Of a stretch of DNA of 64,000 bases, positions 46,245 to 57,174 are shown piece after piece. A program made the translations under genes and the position numbers. Numbering within the stretch: position 1 is the first letter of the stretch; each line of letters starts with the position of its first letter. Origin of the DNA: Duganella aquatilis (GTDB lineage Bacteria > Pseudomonadota > Gammaproteobacteria > Burkholderiales > Burkholderiaceae_D); assembly GCF_009674565.1 (NCBI RefSeq), contig NZ_WKJL01000001.1:62001-126000 (forward strand). Reading direction: 5' to 3'. Below the pieces are notes generated by a model. It was not told the origin of the DNA. It searched no databases and saw only the letters and a program-made list of their open reading frames with translations.

Positions 46245-48812
46245 TTAAACCTTGATGGCGTCCAGCAGGTCGGTTTCCAGCTGGATCTGGTTGCGGGCGC
46301 TGCCCAGCGCCGCGCCGTCGATCAGGAACACGTCTTCCACGCGCTCGCCCAGCGTCATGACCTTGGCCGTGTGCAGGTTGAGCTTGTACTTGGCCAGCAC
46401 GTTGGCGATCGCGTACAGCAGGCCGGTGCGGTCGTTGGCCGCCACCGACAACAGATAGTATTGTCCCCGCTCGTCGGGGCGCAAGTCCACTGTCGGTTGG
46501 ATAGGGAAGGTGCGCGACAGGCGCGACAGCCGTCCCTTGCCGGGCGCCGGCAGCGGCTCCGGATAGGTCAGCAGGCCGCACAGCTCGTGCTCGATCAGGC
46601 TGATGATGTCGCGGTAGTTCTTGGCGAAGTTCTGCTCGGTGACCAGGAAGGTGTCCAGCGCATAGCCGTGGCGCGTGGTGTGGATCTTGGCGTCCAGGAT
46701 GCTGAAGTTCTTGCGGTCGAAATAGCTGCAGATGCGCGCGAACAGGTCCGGCTGGTCCTTGATGTAGACGGCGATCTGCAAGCCTTCGCCGATCGGCGCC
46801 AGGCGGCAGCGCACCACCGGCTGCTCGCTGTTGAGGCGCTCGTACAGCGCGCGCGTCTGCCAGGCGATGTCGGAGGCGTCGTGGCGCAGGAAGTAGGCGA
46901 CGTCGAGCTGCTTCCAGAACGCCTCGTGCGCGTCCGGCGCCAGGCCGTACAGGCGCAGGGTGGCCAGCGCCTCCTGCTGGCGGTTGCGCAGCTCGTTGTC
47001 GGCGCTGTGCGGCTCGCCGCCCAGCACGCGCAGGGTGATCTTGTACAGGTCTTCCAGCAGCTTGGCCTTCCAGGCGTTCCACACCTTGGGGCTGGTGCCG
47101 CGGATGTCGGCCACCGTCAGCAGGTACAGGCCGGTCAGGTGGCGCTCGTCGCCGACCAGCTTGGCGAAGGACTGGATCACGTCGGGATCGGACAGGTCCT
47201 GCTTCTGCGCCACCTGCGACATGGTCAGGTGGTTCTCGACCAGGAACACCACCAGCTCGGTGTCCTCGTCGCTCATGCCGTGCTCGCGGCAGAACTGCTC
47301 GGCGTCGGCCATGCCCAGCTTGGAGTGGTCGCCGCCGCGGCCCTTGGCGATGTCGTGGAACAGCGCCGCCAGGAACAGCACCCACGGCTGCGGGAAGTTG
47401 GCCATCAGCTGGCTGCAGAACGGGTATTCGTGCGCGTGCTCGGCCATCGTGAAGCGGCGCATATTGCGCACCACCATCAGGATGTGCTGGTCCACCGTGT
47501 AGACGTGGAACAGGTCGTGCTGCATCTGGCCGACGATCTTGCGGAAGTTGGGCAGGTAGCGGCCCAGCACCGACAGGTCGTTCATGCGGCGCAGCGCGTG
47601 GATGATGCCGCGCGGCGCCTGCATGATGCGCAGGAACAGCGAGCGGTTGACCGGATCGGCGCGGAACGCGGCGTCGATCTGGAAGCGCTCGTGCCACAGC
47701 GCGCGGGTGGCGCGCGCCGTCATGCCCTTGAGCGACGGCCGCTCGGTCATCACCAGGAAGATTTCCAGCATGGCCGACGGCGTCTTCTCAAAGGTGTCGT
47801 CCTCGGCGATGTCGATCAGGCCGTTGACGTCGTTGAAGCGCTCGTTGATCGGCACCGCCACGCCTTCCGACGGGAACAGGCGCTCTTCGATATTCTGCAG
47901 CAGGATGGTGTTCAGCTGGGTGACGGTCTTGGCGGCCCAGTAGTAGCGCTGCATCAGGTATTCGCTGGCGCGGCGCATATTGGCGCCGCTGCCGGTGGCG
48001 GTCAGGCCCAGCGACTCGGCGATCGCCGTCTGCACGTCGAACACCAGGCGGTCCTCGCGCCGCCCGGCGTGCAGGTGCAGGCGCACGCGGATGTCCTTGA
48101 AGGCGCGCTCCTTCTCCATCAGCTGCTTGGCCTCGGTCTGCGTGATCAGGCCGCTGGTGGCCAGCGTGCGCCACGAGTTGGCCAGGCCGGCCGCCTTCAC
48201 CAGCCACAGGATCACCTGCAGGTCGCGCAGGCCGCCCGGGCTTTCCTTGCAGTTCGGCTCCAGGCTGAAGGCCGTGTCCTCGTACTTGGCGTGGCGCTGG
48301 CGCATTTCCAGCAGCTTGGCGTGGTAGAAGGCGCGCGGGTCCATGGCAGCGTTGTAGCGGTGCTGCAGTTCCGCGAACAGCTGCTCGTCGCCGCAGATGA
48401 TGCGCGCTTCGAGCAGGCTGGTTTGCACCGTGATGTCGGCCGCCGATTCGGTCAGGCACTCGTCCACCGTGCGGATGCTGTGGCCGATTTCCAGGCCCAG
48501 ATCCCACAGCAGCTGCACCAGCTCTTCCAGCCTGGCCGTGGTGGCGGCGTCCGGCGCCTCCTGCAGCAGGATCAGCAGGTCGACGTCCGAATACGGGAAC
48601 AGCTCGCCGCGGCCGTAGCCGCCGACGCCGACCAGCGCCGTGCTGTCCGGCAGGCCGGCCGCGTGCCAGGCCGTGGTCAGCACCGCGTCGACGCTCTGGC
48701 GCAGGCTGCGCAGCAGCTTTTCCGGCATGCCGTCTTCCTTGAAGGCAGCGATCACGATCTGGCGATCGGCCTTCAGCTGGCGCTTGAGCTGCTCGCGCAA
48801 TTCGTTTTTCAT
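46245..48812 (-). CDS. glnD: [Protein-PII] uridylyltransferase
   Basis: An 855-residue bifunctional enzyme that uridylylates PII when glutamine is low and removes UMP when it is high. The nucleotidyltransferase site is [20 protein letters not shown], the HD domain has [20 protein letters not shown] and two ACT domains close the protein ([40 protein letters not shown]). ATG 48812 ([10 protein letters not shown]) was chosen because longer starts, including GTG 48827 and 48875, run into the map gene. It governs nitrogen status for the whole cell, and possibly the urt cluster. Confidence 0.96.
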   Translation of the reverse strand: MKNELREQLKRQLKADRQIVIAAFKEDGMPEKLLRSLRQSVDAVLTTAWHAAGLPDSTALVGVGGYGRGELFPYSDVDLLILLQEAPDAATTARLEELVQLLWDLGLEIGHSIRTVDECLTESAADITVQTSLLEARIICGDEQLFAELQHRYNAAMDPRAFYHAKLLEMRQRHAKYEDTAFSLEPNCKESPGGLRDLQVILWLVKAAGLANSWRTLATSGLITQTEAKQLMEKERAFKDIRVRLHLHAGRREDRLVFDVQTAIAESLGLTATGSGANMRRASEYLMQRYYWAAKTVTQLNTILLQNIEERLFPSEGVAVPINERFNDVNGLIDIAEDDTFEKTPSAMLEIFLVMTERPSLKGMTARATRALWHERFQIDAAFRADPVNRSLFLRIMQAPRGIIHALRRMNDLSVLGRYLPNFRKIVGQMQHDLFHVYTVDQHILMVVRNMRRFTMAEHAHEYPFCSQLMANFPQPWVLFLAALFHDIAKGRGGDHSKLGMADAEQFCREHGMSDEDTELVVFLVENHLTMSQVAQKQDLSDPDVIQSFAKLVGDERHLTGLYLLTVADIRGTSPKVWNAWKAKLLEDLYKITLRVLGGEPHSADNELRNRQQEALATLRLYGLAPDAHEAFWKQLDVAYFLRHDASDIAWQTRALYERLNSEQPVVRCRLAPIGEGLQIAVYIKDQPDLFARICSYFDRKNFSILDAKIHTTRHGYALDTFLVTEQNFAKNYRDIISLIEHELCGLLTYPEPLPAPGKGRLSRLSRTFPIQPTVDLRPDERGQYYLLSVAANDRTGLLYAIANVLAKYKLNLHTAKVMTLGERVEDVFLIDGAALGSARNQIQLETDLLDAIKV

Positions 48813-48831
48813 CACGGCCGCGTTCACGGGA

Positions 48832-49665
48832 TTACGCCGCCTTGGCGGGATGGGCCGAACCCGCGCCGGTGACAAACGCCGGCGGCGGCGGGCTGCCGGC
48901 CGACAGCGTCAGCACCTCGTAGCCGGTATCGGTCACCAGGATCATGTGTTCCCACTGCGCCGACAGGCTGCGGTCCTTGGTCTTGATGGTCCAGCCGTCG
49001 CCCATTTCGCGGATTTCGCGGCGGCCGGCGTTGATCATCGGCTCGATGGTGAACACCATGCCGGCTTCCAGCTTGACGCCGGTGCCGGGACGGCCGTAAT
49101 GCAGCACCTGCGGCTCCTCGTGGAACACCTTGCCGATGCCGTGGCCGCAGAACTCGCGCACCACGCTGTAGCCGGCCTTTTCGGCGTGCTGCTGGATGGC
49201 GTGGCCGATGTCGCCCAGGAAAGCGCCCGGCTTGACCTGCTCGATGCCCAGCCACATGCATTCATAGGTGACGTCCGACAGGCGCTTGGCCAGGATCGAC
49301 GGTTCGCCGATGAAGAACATGCGGCTGTTGTCGCCGTGGTAGCCGTCCTTGATGACGGTGATGTCGAGGTTGACCACGTCGCCCTGTTTCAGCACCTTGT
49401 CGCCCGGGATGCCGTGGCAGATGACGTCGTTCACGGAGGTGCAGATGGCCTTGGGGTAGGGCGTGTAGCCCGGCGGCGCGTAGTTCAGCGGCGCCGGAAT
49501 GGTGCCCTGGACGTTGACCATGTATTCGTGGCACAGGCGATCCAGCTCGCCGGTGGTGACGCCCGGCTTGACGAAGGGAGTGATGTAGTCCAGCACTTCG
49601 GAGCCGAGACGGCCGGCCACGCGCATGCCTTCGATATCTTCGGCGGTTTTGATGGAAATAGACAT
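48832..49665 (-). CDS. map: Methionine aminopeptidase, type I
   Basis: A 277-residue enzyme that removes the initiator Met. The metal ligands are in [19 protein letters not shown] (two Asp), [13 protein letters not shown] (His), [10 protein letters not shown] (Glu) and WEHMILV (Glu). ATG 49665 ([10 protein letters not shown]) is the family start; an ATG four codons earlier is possible. In many proteobacteria map lies divergent to rpsB; here a PEP-CTERM gene lies between them. A short Pro-rich C-terminal tail (GSPPPPAFV) is unusual. Confidence 0.96.
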   Translation of the reverse strand: MSISIKTAEDIEGMRVAGRLGSEVLDYITPFVKPGVTTGELDRLCHEYMVNVQGTIPAPLNYAPPGYTPYPKAICTSVNDVICHGIPGDKVLKQGDVVNLDITVIKDGYHGDNSRMFFIGEPSILAKRLSDVTYECMWLGIEQVKPGAFLGDIGHAIQQHAEKAGYSVVREFCGHGIGKVFHEEPQVLHYGRPGTGVKLEAGMVFTIEPMINAGRREIREMGDGWTIKTKDRSLSAQWEHMILVTDTGYEVLTLSAGSPPPPAFVTGAGSAHPAKAA

Positions 49666-49811
49666 AGTGGATCGCAATCAGCTAGGTAAACGGTGAAGAC
49701 GCCAGGCGCCGCCCGCAAGTGGCGGACAGCGCATGGCGTGCAATGATCGTGCAAATATATGGAAATTATAAACGACGCCGGGGCTTGCGCGTGCAGCGCC
49801 GGCAGGGGACG

Positions 49812-50660
49812 CTAGCGGGCGGCGCCGGCGGCGGCCTTGGCGCGGCGGCGCGCGGCCCAGCCCACCAGTCCCAGGCCGCCCAGCAGCATGGCCCAGGTGT
49901 CGGCTTCCGGCACCGGGGCGGCGACGCCATCGATGCCGTCGCCGCCCATGGCGCCCAGGCGGCGCGCCAGTTTGCGGGCCTGTTCGTCGGCGCTGGTCGA
50001 ATCGTCGCCTTCCAGCGCCAGGCTATCCATGGCATCGGCGAACAAGGCGGCGGCCAGGCGGTCGGCCAGGCGTTGGCGCGGGTTTTGCAACAGGCTGTCG
50101 AGGTCGAATTCGAGGCTCGGGTCGGTGGTCGCATCGAACAGGGCGGGGGAAATGTCGAACACTTCGCCGCCGACCAGGCGGATGTCGGCAAATTCCTGCG
50201 GCTTGTCGGATTCGTTCGCCTGCGCGGCGCTCACCGGCTCGCGGCCGGCCTGCGCCATGGCCGGCGTCAGGCGGGTGATGCGGCTGACATTGCCGCAGAT
50301 CTTGGGCACCAGGATGCAGTGCTCGCCCACGCAGTACACGGCGGCCGGCTCGGCGCGGGTCTCGGCCCACTGGCTGCGGGTGACGCTGCCGCAAACCGAC
50401 GAGGCGCCGAAGTGCATGTCGCGGATGGTCGGGTCGTACTGGTTTTTGCCGCTGATGTGGTCACGGGTGATGCTGACGCTATCGTCCGGCGCATGGTCTT
50501 CCAGGCGGCGCTTGAGGGTGCCGCGCACGCTTTCCGGAATGTCGGTGTAGCGGTCGATGGCGGCGGCCGCGCTGCCGGTATACGGATTGCGGCCCGGGTG
50601 GTCCCAGGAGCAGGTGGGCTGGATGGCGGCGGCGAGGGTGGCGGCTAACAATAAGGACAT
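49812..50660 (-). CDS. MHFG-type PEP-CTERM sorting-signal protein
   Basis: A 282-residue exported protein with a short signal sequence (MSLLLAATLAAAI), the motif IRDMHFGASSVCGSVTRSQW that names the MHFG family and a C-terminal PEP-CTERM tail (VPEADTWAMLLGGLGLVGWA then RRR). Such tails are recognised by exosortase for transfer to the cell surface. Several Cys (SVCGS, VYCVGEHC, KICG) could form disulfides. No exosortase gene is in the window. It is inserted between map and rpsB. Confidence 0.85.
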   Translation of the reverse strand: MSLLLAATLAAAIQPTCSWDHPGRNPYTGSAAAAIDRYTDIPESVRGTLKRRLEDHAPDDSVSITRDHISGKNQYDPTIRDMHFGASSVCGSVTRSQWAETRAEPAAVYCVGEHCILVPKICGNVSRITRLTPAMAQAGREPVSAAQANESDKPQEFADIRLVGGEVFDISPALFDATTDPSLEFDLDSLLQNPRQRLADRLAAALFADAMDSLALEGDDSTSADEQARKLARRLGAMGGDGIDGVAAPVPEADTWAMLLGGLGLVGWAARRRAKAAAGAAR

Positions 50661-50864
50661 GATGGCGATCTTTCGAAAAGGACGCTATCGCAGGGTTTGG
50701 GCGCAACGAAATACTTAATTACCGGAACGATATTTTTCATAATAATATTACACTTCCGGCATCTTTTGTACTTCTTTATGGAATTATTTGATGCCTCGTG
50801 CCATTTTGGTGCAGCGCGCTGCGGCGGCGCACCGGCGCGGGGCGTCGCGCCAGGGTGAGAATGC
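50661..50864. other. Intergenic region without a recognisable gene
   Basis: This part of the 368-bp gap before rpsB has an AT-rich island (about 50710-50790, with ATTTTTCATAATAATATTAC) that probably holds the promoter of the PEP-CTERM gene on the minus strand, and a GC-rich part after it. I could not fix promoter boxes. A frame crossing it has no Shine-Dalgarno and no family features. Confidence 0.5.
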
Positions 50865-50894
50865 TTGCCCAAGTGGTTGTTTTTAGGGTAGAAT
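50865..50894 (+). promoter_or_regulatory. Promoter of rpsB
   Basis: TTGCCC (50865-50870), an 18-base spacer and TAGAAT (50889-50894). Five of six -10 positions match consensus. Transcription should start near 50901, giving a leader of about 128 bases. Confidence 0.6.
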
Positions 50895-50900
50895 CTCGGG

Positions 50901-51028
50901 TTGCTTGAATTCGGTTTAGGCAATGTTGTTAATTTTATTTATTTAAACACGCGAATCCGTTCGACAAGGGTGCCTGGGCAACTGCCTGGGTCACTGACCG
51001 GATTCCAGAACTAACCCTGGAGTATATT
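50901..51028 (+). promoter_or_regulatory. Long structured leader of rpsB
   Basis: The leader contains GAATCCG (50953-50959) complementary to CGGATTC (50999-51005), closing a domain with two TGCCTGGG repeats. In other bacteria S2 represses its own mRNA through such a leader; here that is inference. ACCCTGGAG before the ATG is the ribosome binding site. Confidence 0.5.
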
Positions 51029-51781
51029 ATGTCCGTAACTATGCGCGAAATGCTGGAAGCCGGTGTCCACTTCGGTCACCAAACCCGTTTCTGGAACCCA
51101 AAGATGGCACCGTTCATCTTCGGTCACCGCAACAAGATCCATATCATCAACTTGGAAAAGACGATGGGTATGTATCAAGAAGCGATGAAACACGTGAAAC
51201 AGGTTGCCGCTAGCCGTGGCACCATCCTGATGGTAGGCACCAAGCGTCAAGCACGCGAGATCATCGCTGCTGAAGCCCAGCGCGCAGGCGTTCCTTTTGT
51301 TGACCAGCGTTGGCTGGGCGGCATGCTGACCAACTTCAAAACCATCAAAACCTCGATCAAGCGCCTGAAAGACATGGAAGCTGCTGTGGCCGATGGTTCG
51401 GTTGAGAAACTGTCGAAAAAAGAAGCGCTGATGTTCCAACGCGAAATCGTCAAGCTGCAAAAATCGATCGGCGGCATCAAAGACATGGGCGGCGTTCCTG
51501 ACGCAATCTTCGTCGTTGACGTTGGCTACCATAAAGGCGCCATCACCGAAGCCGCGAAACTGGGCATCCCAGTCATCGGCGTGGTCGATACCAACCACTC
51601 GCCAGAAGGCGTGCAGTACGTCATCCCAGGCAACGACGACTCGTCGAAAGCCATCACGCTGTACGCCCGTGGCGTGGCAGACGCGATCCTGGAAGGCCGT
51701 GCCGCTGCCGGTAACGAAGTAGTTGAGCTGGTGAAAGCCGCAGCCGGCGACGAATTCGTCGAAGTCAGCGAACAGGCTTAA
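51029..51781 (+). CDS. rpsB: 30S ribosomal protein S2
   Basis: A 250-residue S2 protein, full length. [20 protein letters not shown] at the N-terminus and the final [19 protein letters not shown] region are diagnostic. It binds the back of the 30S head with S1. The codon choice here (many GCT, CGT, GAA, AAA) differs from the GCG/CGC-rich genes around, as expected for a highly expressed gene. Followed by a terminator and then tsf, the standard order. Confidence 0.99.
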   Translation: MSVTMREMLEAGVHFGHQTRFWNPKMAPFIFGHRNKIHIINLEKTMGMYQEAMKHVKQVAASRGTILMVGTKRQAREIIAAEAQRAGVPFVDQRWLGGMLTNFKTIKTSIKRLKDMEAAVADGSVEKLSKKEALMFQREIVKLQKSIGGIKDMGGVPDAIFVVDVGYHKGAITEAAKLGIPVIGVVDTNHSPEGVQYVIPGNDDSSKAITLYARGVADAILEGRAAAGNEVVELVKAAAGDEFVEVSEQA

Positions 51782-51803
51782 TCGTTCCTGATTGGCTGTA
51801 AGG

Positions 51804-51838
51804 AAAAAGGGGTGGCCAACAGCTCCCCCTTTTTTTTA
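51804..51838 (+). terminator. Terminator/attenuator between rpsB and tsf
   Basis: AAAAAGGGG and CCCCCTTTTT enclose a 12-base loop and are followed by an eight-T run (51830-51837). It lies 22 bp after the rpsB stop. As in E. coli, partial read-through to tsf is likely. Confidence 0.88.
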
Positions 51839-51849
51839 ACGTAAATGGT

Positions 51850-51877
51850 TGGAGCGCGCCGTAGCGCGCCGCTCACC
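51850..51877 (+). other. GC-rich hairpin in the tsf leader
   Basis: GCGCGC (51854-51859), CGTA and GCGCGC (51864-51869), extended by flanking GG/ACC-type pairs, lie between the terminator and the tsf start, about 40 bp upstream of the ATG. No T run. Its role is unknown. Confidence 0.5.
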
Positions 51878-51911
51878 ATCCCCACCGAATATCGAAATAC
51901 AGGAGAAACAC

Positions 51912-52829
51912 ATGGCAGCTATTACCGCAGCAATGGTAGGCGAACTGCGCGCGAAAACCGACGCGCCTATGATGGAATGCAAAAAAGCACTGACCGAAGC
52001 CGAAGGCGACATGGGTCGTGCGGAAGAGATCCTGCGCGTCAAGCTGGGTGGCAAGGCTGGTAAAGCCGCCAGCCGCATCACCGCTGAAGGCGTGGTCGCC
52101 ACCTACATCGCCAACGGCGTAGGCGCCCTGGTCGAAGTGAACTCGGAAACCGACTTCGTTGCGAAAAACGACGACTTCCTGAACCTGGCCAACACCGCCG
52201 CCCGTCTGGTGGCTGAAAAGAACCCGGCCGACGTGGCTGCCCTGCTGGCCCTGCCAGCTGGCGACGACGGCAAGACCCTGGACGAAGTGCGCGCCGCCCT
52301 GATCGGTAAAATCGGCGAAAACATGTCGATCCGCCGCTTCCAGCGTTTCGAAACCAGCAACAAGCTGGCGTCGTACCTGCACGGCACCCGCATCGGCGTG
52401 ATGGTGGAGTTCGACGGCGCCGACGAACAAGTCGGTAAAGACGTGGCCATGCACATCGCGGCCATGAAGCCAGTGTCGCTGTCGGCCGACCAGGTTCCTG
52501 CCGAACTGATCGAAAAAGAGCGTTCGGTCGCGCAACTGAAAGCGGACGAAGATGCAGCCGCTGCAGTGGCCGCCGGCAAACCAGTCCAGCCTGCCGACAT
52601 CGTCGCCAAGCGCCTGGAAGGTTCGGTTCAGAAGTACCTGAAAGAAGTATCGCTGCTGAACCAGGCTTTCGTGAAAAACGACAAGCAGTCGATCGAGCAG
52701 ATGCTGAAAGAAAAAGCCACCACCGTCAAGGCGTTCGCCATGTACGTGGTGGGTGAGGGCATCGAGAAGAAGGTCGATGACTTCGCAGCCGAGGTGGCCG
52801 CTCAAGTGGCCGCTTCCAAAGGAGCGTAA
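51912..52829 (+). CDS. tsf: Elongation factor Ts
   Basis: A 305-residue nucleotide exchange factor for EF-Tu. ATG 51912 ([20 protein letters not shown]) has AGGAGAAACAC upstream; the frame is open further upstream but only through the leader. [15 protein letters not shown], typical of the exchange domain, is present. Expression-biased codons match rpsB. Confidence 0.99.
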   Translation: MAAITAAMVGELRAKTDAPMMECKKALTEAEGDMGRAEEILRVKLGGKAGKAASRITAEGVVATYIANGVGALVEVNSETDFVAKNDDFLNLANTAARLVAEKNPADVAALLALPAGDDGKTLDEVRAALIGKIGENMSIRRFQRFETSNKLASYLHGTRIGVMVEFDGADEQVGKDVAMHIAAMKPVSLSADQVPAELIEKERSVAQLKADEDAAAAVAAGKPVQPADIVAKRLEGSVQKYLKEVSLLNQAFVKNDKQSIEQMLKEKATTVKAFAMYVVGEGIEKKVDDFAAEVAAQVAASKGA

Positions 52830-52835
52830 TACAAG

Positions 52836-52863
52836 AAAACGGGCCGAGAGGCCCGTTTTTTTA
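52836..52863 (+). terminator. Rho-independent terminator of tsf
   Basis: AAAACGGGCC (52836-52845), loop GAGA and GGCCCGTTTT (52850-52859), followed by TTTT. It closes the rpsB-tsf unit, so pyrH should have its own promoter. Confidence 0.92.
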
Positions 52864-52953
52864 AGCCCGCAGCAGGACGCGGCGCCGGGCGAGGTATCAT
52901 AGGCGCCGCAGACTTAACCCCCCGAACAACCCAATCAATAGGAGCCCCGTCTC

Positions 52954-53670
52954 ATGTCCAAACCAGCCTACAAGCGCGTCCTCCTTAAATTGTCCGGCGA
53001 AGCCCTGATGGGTGATGACCCATACGGCATCAACCGCGGCACGATCGAGCGGATGGTGGCTGATGTGGCCGAGGTCGCGAAACTGGGCGTGGAACTGGCG
53101 ATCGTCATTGGCGGCGGCAACATCTTCCGCGGCGTCGCTCCCGGCGCCCAGGGCATGGACCGCGCCACCGCCGACTACATGGGCATGCTGGCCACCGTGA
53201 TGAACGCGCTGGCCCTGGCTGACGCCATGCGCCATGTCGGCATCACCGCGCGCGTCATGTCGGCAATCGGCATCGAGCAGGTAGTCGAGCCGTATGTGCG
53301 CCCGAAAGCGCTGCAGTACCTGGAAGAAGGCAAGGTCGTGGTGTTTGCGGCCGGCACCGGCAACCCGTTCTTCACCACCGACACCGCAGCGGCGCTGCGC
53401 GGCTCGGAAGTGAGCGCGGAAATCGTGCTGAAGGCCACCAAGGTCGACGGCGTCTACACCGCCGATCCGAAAAAAGACCCGAACGCCACGCTGTACAACT
53501 CGATCAGCTTCGACGAAGCGATCGCCAAGCACCTGCAGGTCATGGACGCCACCGCCTTCGCGCTGTGCCGCGACCAGAAACTGCCGATCAAGGTGTTCTC
53601 CATCACCAAGCCGGGCGCGCTGATGCGCGTCATCATGGGCGAGGATGAGGGTACACTGGTTCACGTTTAA
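52954..53670 (+). CDS. pyrH: UMP kinase
   Basis: A 238-residue hexameric bacterial UMP kinase of the amino acid kinase fold. [23 protein letters not shown] and [15 protein letters not shown] are all typical. It phosphorylates UMP to UDP. TAGGAG precedes the ATG. First gene after the tsf terminator; a TATCAT at 52895-52900 may be its -10 but has no clear -35. Confidence 0.98.
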   Translation: MSKPAYKRVLLKLSGEALMGDDPYGINRGTIERMVADVAEVAKLGVELAIVIGGGNIFRGVAPGAQGMDRATADYMGMLATVMNALALADAMRHVGITARVMSAIGIEQVVEPYVRPKALQYLEEGKVVVFAAGTGNPFFTTDTAAALRGSEVSAEIVLKATKVDGVYTADPKKDPNATLYNSISFDEAIAKHLQVMDATAFALCRDQKLPIKVFSITKPGALMRVIMGEDEGTLVHV

Positions 53671-53694
53671 TTTAAAGATAACAGGAGAGCAGCA

Positions 53695-54255
53695 ATGTCC
53701 GTAGCTGACGTTAAAAAGAGCGCGCAAGAGCGCATGGTCAAATCGCTGGAAACCCTGCGCGCCGATCTGGCCAAGGTGCGTACCGGCCGCGCCCACACCG
53801 GCATCCTCGACCACGTGACGGTGGACTACTACGGTAGCCCGACCGCCATCAGCCAGGTGGCCAACCTGACCCTGGTCGACGCCCGCACCATCGGCGTGCA
53901 GCCGTTCGAGAAAAAAATGGCCGGCGCCATCGAGAAAGCCATCCGTGACGCCGACCTGGGCCTGAATCCGGCCGCGCAGGGCGACATGATCCGCGTGCCG
54001 ACCCCGCCGCTGACCGAAGAACGCCGCAAGGAAATGGTCAAGCTGGTCAAGGGCGAGGGTGAGGACGCCAAGATCGCCGTGCGCAACATCCGCCGCGACG
54101 CCAACGAAGGCTTGAAAAAGCTGGTCAAGGACAAGGCGATCTCGGAAGACGACGAGCGCCGCGGCACCGACGACATCCAGAAACTGACCGACAAGTTCAT
54201 CGTTGACATCGACAAAATGCTGGCAGAGAAGGAAAAAGAAGTTCTGACGGTGTAA
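53695..54255 (+). CDS. frr: Ribosome recycling factor
   Basis: A 186-residue factor that splits the post-termination ribosome with EF-G. LRTGRA-type motif appears as [13 protein letters not shown], with [16 protein letters not shown] and the conserved [29 protein letters not shown] precedes the ATG. It follows pyrH by 24 bp, the standard order. Confidence 0.99.
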   Translation: MSVADVKKSAQERMVKSLETLRADLAKVRTGRAHTGILDHVTVDYYGSPTAISQVANLTLVDARTIGVQPFEKKMAGAIEKAIRDADLGLNPAAQGDMIRVPTPPLTEERRKEMVKLVKGEGEDAKIAVRNIRRDANEGLKKLVKDKAISEDDERRGTDDIQKLTDKFIVDIDKMLAEKEKEVLTV

Positions 54256-54280
54256 CTCCCACGGGCGCCAGCACGGTAGC

Positions 54281-54306
54281 CCGCCGGTCGCGCATGCGCC
54301 CGGCGG
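54281..54306 (+). other. Hairpin between frr and uppS
   Basis: CCGCCGG (54281-54287) pairs with CCGGCGG (54300-54306), with CGC/GCG continuing inside around GCAT. T-rich DNA appears only 20 bases later. It could end or protect the pyrH-frr message. Confidence 0.5.
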
Positions 54307-54333
54307 TGTCTGCTATGCTGGCGTCTTGTCTTT

Positions 54334-54361
54334 TTGTCTCACACCTGCAATACTTTATACT
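54334..54361 (+). promoter_or_regulatory. Candidate promoter of uppS
   Basis: TTGTCT (54334-54339), a 16-base spacer and TATACT (54356-54361). The start of transcription would be about 11 bases before the uppS ATG, giving a very short leader with no Shine-Dalgarno. Confidence 0.5.
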
Positions 54362-54378
54362 TTGGCACCGAAGTTTTC

Positions 54379-55131
54379 ATGAAATATACGAGTTCGACTA
54401 CCGAGGTTCCCGACGCACCGGCCGTGCCGCGCCACGTGGCGATCATCATGGACGGCAACGGCCGCTGGGCAACCAAGCGCTTCCTGCCGCGCGTCGGCGG
54501 ACACGTCAAGGGCGTCGATGCCGTACGCACCGTGGTCGAGGCCTGCGCCCGCCGTGGCGTCGACTACCTGACCCTGTTTGCCTTCAGCTCGGAAAACTGG
54601 CGCCGCCCGGAAGAAGAAGTGTCGCTGCTGATGCGCCTGTTCGTCACGGCGCTGGAGCGCGAAGTCTCCAAGCTGCACGCCAACAACATCCGCCTGCGCG
54701 TGGTGGGCGACCTGTCCCGCGCCGACGACAAGCTGCAAGGCATGATCGCCGCCGCCGAGCGCAAGACCGCCGCCAACACCCGCATGACGCTGACCGTCTG
54801 CTTCAACTACGGCGGCCGCTGGGACATCATGCAGGCCGTCGGCCAGATGGTCAAAGCCCACCCCGGCGCCACCGACTTCAGCGAAGAGCAGCTGGCGCCG
54901 CACCTGGCCATGGCCTACGCGCCCGAGCCGGACCTGTTCATCCGCACCGGCGGCGAACAGCGCATCTCGAATTTCCTGCTGTGGCAGCTGGCGTATACCG
55001 AGCTGTTCTTTACCGACACCTACTGGCCGGATTTCTCCGCCGCGTGTCTCGACGAGGCGATCGCCTCCTACCAGCACCGCGAGCGGCGATTCGGCCGCAC
55101 CGGCGCGCAACTGGCTGAAAAGACAAACTGA
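54379..55131 (+). CDS. uppS: Undecaprenyl diphosphate synthase
   Basis: A 250-residue cis-prenyltransferase that makes the C55 carrier lipid for peptidoglycan and polysaccharides. [16 protein letters not shown] (catalytic Asp and diphosphate site), [15 protein letters not shown] and [15 protein letters not shown] are diagnostic. ATG 54379 ([10 protein letters not shown]) was chosen, as upstream codons run into the promoter. Its stop overlaps the cdsA ATG (TGATG). Confidence 0.97.
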   Translation: MKYTSSTTEVPDAPAVPRHVAIIMDGNGRWATKRFLPRVGGHVKGVDAVRTVVEACARRGVDYLTLFAFSSENWRRPEEEVSLLMRLFVTALEREVSKLHANNIRLRVVGDLSRADDKLQGMIAAAERKTAANTRMTLTVCFNYGGRWDIMQAVGQMVKAHPGATDFSEEQLAPHLAMAYAPEPDLFIRTGGEQRISNFLLWQLAYTELFFTDTYWPDFSAACLDEAIASYQHRERRFGRTGAQLAEKTN

Positions 55132-55970
55132 TGCTGAAAACGAGGATTATTACCGCTGTGGTCTTGCTGGCGGTGCTGCTGCCGGTCCTGTTCTTCAACT
55201 ATTTCCCCGCGTTTGCCCTGGTGGTGACGCTGTTTGTCGGCGCCGCCGTGTGGGAAGGCGCCCGCTTGTTCGGCCTGGCCGAGGGCCGCGCCCGCGTGGC
55301 CGGCTTCATCGGCGGCGCGCTGTTCGTGGCGCTGATGTATGCGGCCAAGCCGGGCGCCGTCAACGCGCTGTACGGCGTGGCCGCGCTACTGTGGATCATC
55401 CGTTACGCGCCGACCCTGGGCCTGGGCCTGCCGCCGCTGGGCGGCGCCGCCAACTGGTCGCTGTCGATCACCTTCAGTTTCGCCGTGTTCGCCGCCTTCT
55501 TCGCGCTGGTCGGCCTGTACCTGCATTCGCCGCTGTACCTGCTGTCGGTGATGGTGCTGGTGTGGATCGCCGACATCGGCGCCTACTTCTCCGGCAAGGC
55601 CTTCGGCAAGCGCAAGCTGGCGCCGAGCATCTCGCCGGGCAAGTCGTGGGAAGGCGCCATCGGCGGCGCCATCGCCGTGCTGGCGCTGGCGTCGCTGTCG
55701 ATCGTGCTGGCGGGCGGCGCCGCGCCGTGGCTGCAGGATACCTTCGCCTTCAGGCTGCAGGCCCGCTTCGGCTGGGCGCTGGCGCTGCTGGTGCTGCTGG
55801 TGATCGTGATCTTCTCCGTCATCGGCGACCTGTTCGAATCCCAACTCAAGCGCCGCGCCGGCATCAAGGACAGCAGCAACCTGCTGCCTGGCCACGGCGG
55901 CGTGCTTGACCGTGTGGACGCCCTGATCCCGGTGCTGCCGATGGCCGCGCTGATCACGTCCTGGCTCTGA
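55131..55970 (+). CDS. cdsA: Phosphatidate cytidylyltransferase
   Basis: A 279-residue membrane enzyme that makes CDP-diacylglycerol, the precursor of all phospholipids. Eight or so hydrophobic helices are visible, and the C-terminal signature reads [20 protein letters not shown] then [12 protein letters not shown]. It is translationally coupled to uppS and followed ten bases later by dxr. Confidence 0.97.
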   Translation: MLKTRIITAVVLLAVLLPVLFFNYFPAFALVVTLFVGAAVWEGARLFGLAEGRARVAGFIGGALFVALMYAAKPGAVNALYGVAALLWIIRYAPTLGLGLPPLGGAANWSLSITFSFAVFAAFFALVGLYLHSPLYLLSVMVLVWIADIGAYFSGKAFGKRKLAPSISPGKSWEGAIGGAIAVLALASLSIVLAGGAAPWLQDTFAFRLQARFGWALALLVLLVIVIFSVIGDLFESQLKRRAGIKDSSNLLPGHGGVLDRVDALIPVLPMAALITSWL

Positions 55971-55980
55971 AAGAATTCCC

Positions 55981-57174
55981 ATGCAACGTATTACCGTTTT
56001 AGGCGCCACCGGCTCGATCGGCGTATCGACGCTGGACGTGGTGGCGCGCCATCCCGAGCGCTACGCCGTCTACGCCTTGTCCGCGCATAGCCGCGTCGAC
56101 GAACTGGCGGCGCAGTGCGTGCAGTTCCGTCCCGCGCGCGCGGTGGTCGGCAGCGCCGCCGCCGCCGACCAGCTGGCGGCGCTGCTGCGCGCGGCCGGCG
56201 TCAAGACCGATGTGGCGTGGGGCGAGCAGGCCTTGTGCAGCATCGCCAGCGCGCCCGAAGTCGACAGCGTGATGGCCGCCATCGTCGGCGCCGCCGGCCT
56301 GGCGCCGACCCTGGCCGCCGCCCGCGCCGGCAAGAAGATCCTGCTGGCGAACAAGGAAGCGCTGGTGATGTCCGGCCAGCTGTTCATGGACGCCGTGCAC
56401 GAATCGGGCGCCGTGCTGCTGCCGATCGACAGCGAACACAATGCCATCTTCCAGTCGATGCCGCAGTTCGGCGGCCGCGTGCCGGCGGTGCGCGACGACG
56501 CGGCCGGCGTGGCCAAGATCCTGCTGACCGCTTCCGGCGGCCCGTTCCTGACGCGCGACGTCGCCACGCTGGACGCGGTGACGCCGGCGCAGGCCTGCAA
56601 GCATCCCAACTGGTCGATGGGGCGCAAGATCTCGGTCGACTCGGCCACCATGATGAACAAGGGCCTGGAAGTGATCGAGGCGCACTGGCTGTTCGGCGCC
56701 CCGGCCGACCGCATCGAAGTGGTGATCCACCCGCAGTCGGTGATCCACTCGATGGTGTCCTACGTCGACGGCTCGGTGCTGGCGCAGCTGGGCAACCCGG
56801 ACATGCGCACGCCGATCGCCCACGCCTTGGCCTACCCGGAGCGCATCGCCTCCGGCGTGGCGCAACTTGATCTGACGCAGATCGCCACGCTGCAATTCGA
56901 GAAGCCGGACTTCGCGCGCTTCCCGTGCCTGGCGCTGGCGTTCGACGCGCTGCGCGCCGGCGGCACCGCGCCGGCCCTGCTGAACGCCGCCAACGAAGTG
57001 GCGGTGCAGGCCTTCCTCGACCTGAAGATCGGCTTCCGCCAGATCGACCGCGTGATCGCGCAGGTGGTCGAACAGCTGCCGCACGGCGCCGCCCACAGCA
57101 TCGAAGCGGTGCTGGCGCAGGACGCCGCCGCGCGCGCCGCCGCCGACACCATCATCGCCGGACTGGCCCCATGA
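55981..57174 (+). CDS. dxr: 1-deoxy-D-xylulose 5-phosphate reductoisomerase
   Basis: A 397-residue NADPH-dependent enzyme of the MEP isoprenoid pathway. [20 protein letters not shown] is the cofactor site; [18 protein letters not shown] and the [20 protein letters not shown] segment form the metal and substrate site. It supplies precursors used by UppS upstream. The stop overlaps the rseP ATG. Confidence 0.98.
   Translation: MQRITVLGATGSIGVSTLDVVARHPERYAVYALSAHSRVDELAAQCVQFRPARAVVGSAAAADQLAALLRAAGVKTDVAWGEQALCSIASAPEVDSVMAAIVGAAGLAPTLAAARAGKKILLANKEALVMSGQLFMDAVHESGAVLLPIDSEHNAIFQSMPQFGGRVPAVRDDAAGVAKILLTASGGPFLTRDVATLDAVTPAQACKHPNWSMGRKISVDSATMMNKGLEVIEAHWLFGAPADRIEVVIHPQSVIHSMVSYVDGSVLAQLGNPDMRTPIAHALAYPERIASGVAQLDLTQIATLQFEKPDFARFPCLALAFDALRAGGTAPALLNAANEVAVQAFLDLKIGFRQIDRVIAQVVEQLPHGAAHSIEAVLAQDAAARAAADTIIAGLAP

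Noticed and set aside
46089..48872. 927-codon plus-strand frame opposite glnD
   Set aside because: Antisense shadow; GlnD has nucleotidyltransferase, HD and ACT motifs.
50645..50923. 92-codon minus-strand frame in the gap before rpsB
   Set aside because: Crosses the rpsB promoter, has mixed low-complexity content and overlaps the start of the PEP-CTERM gene.
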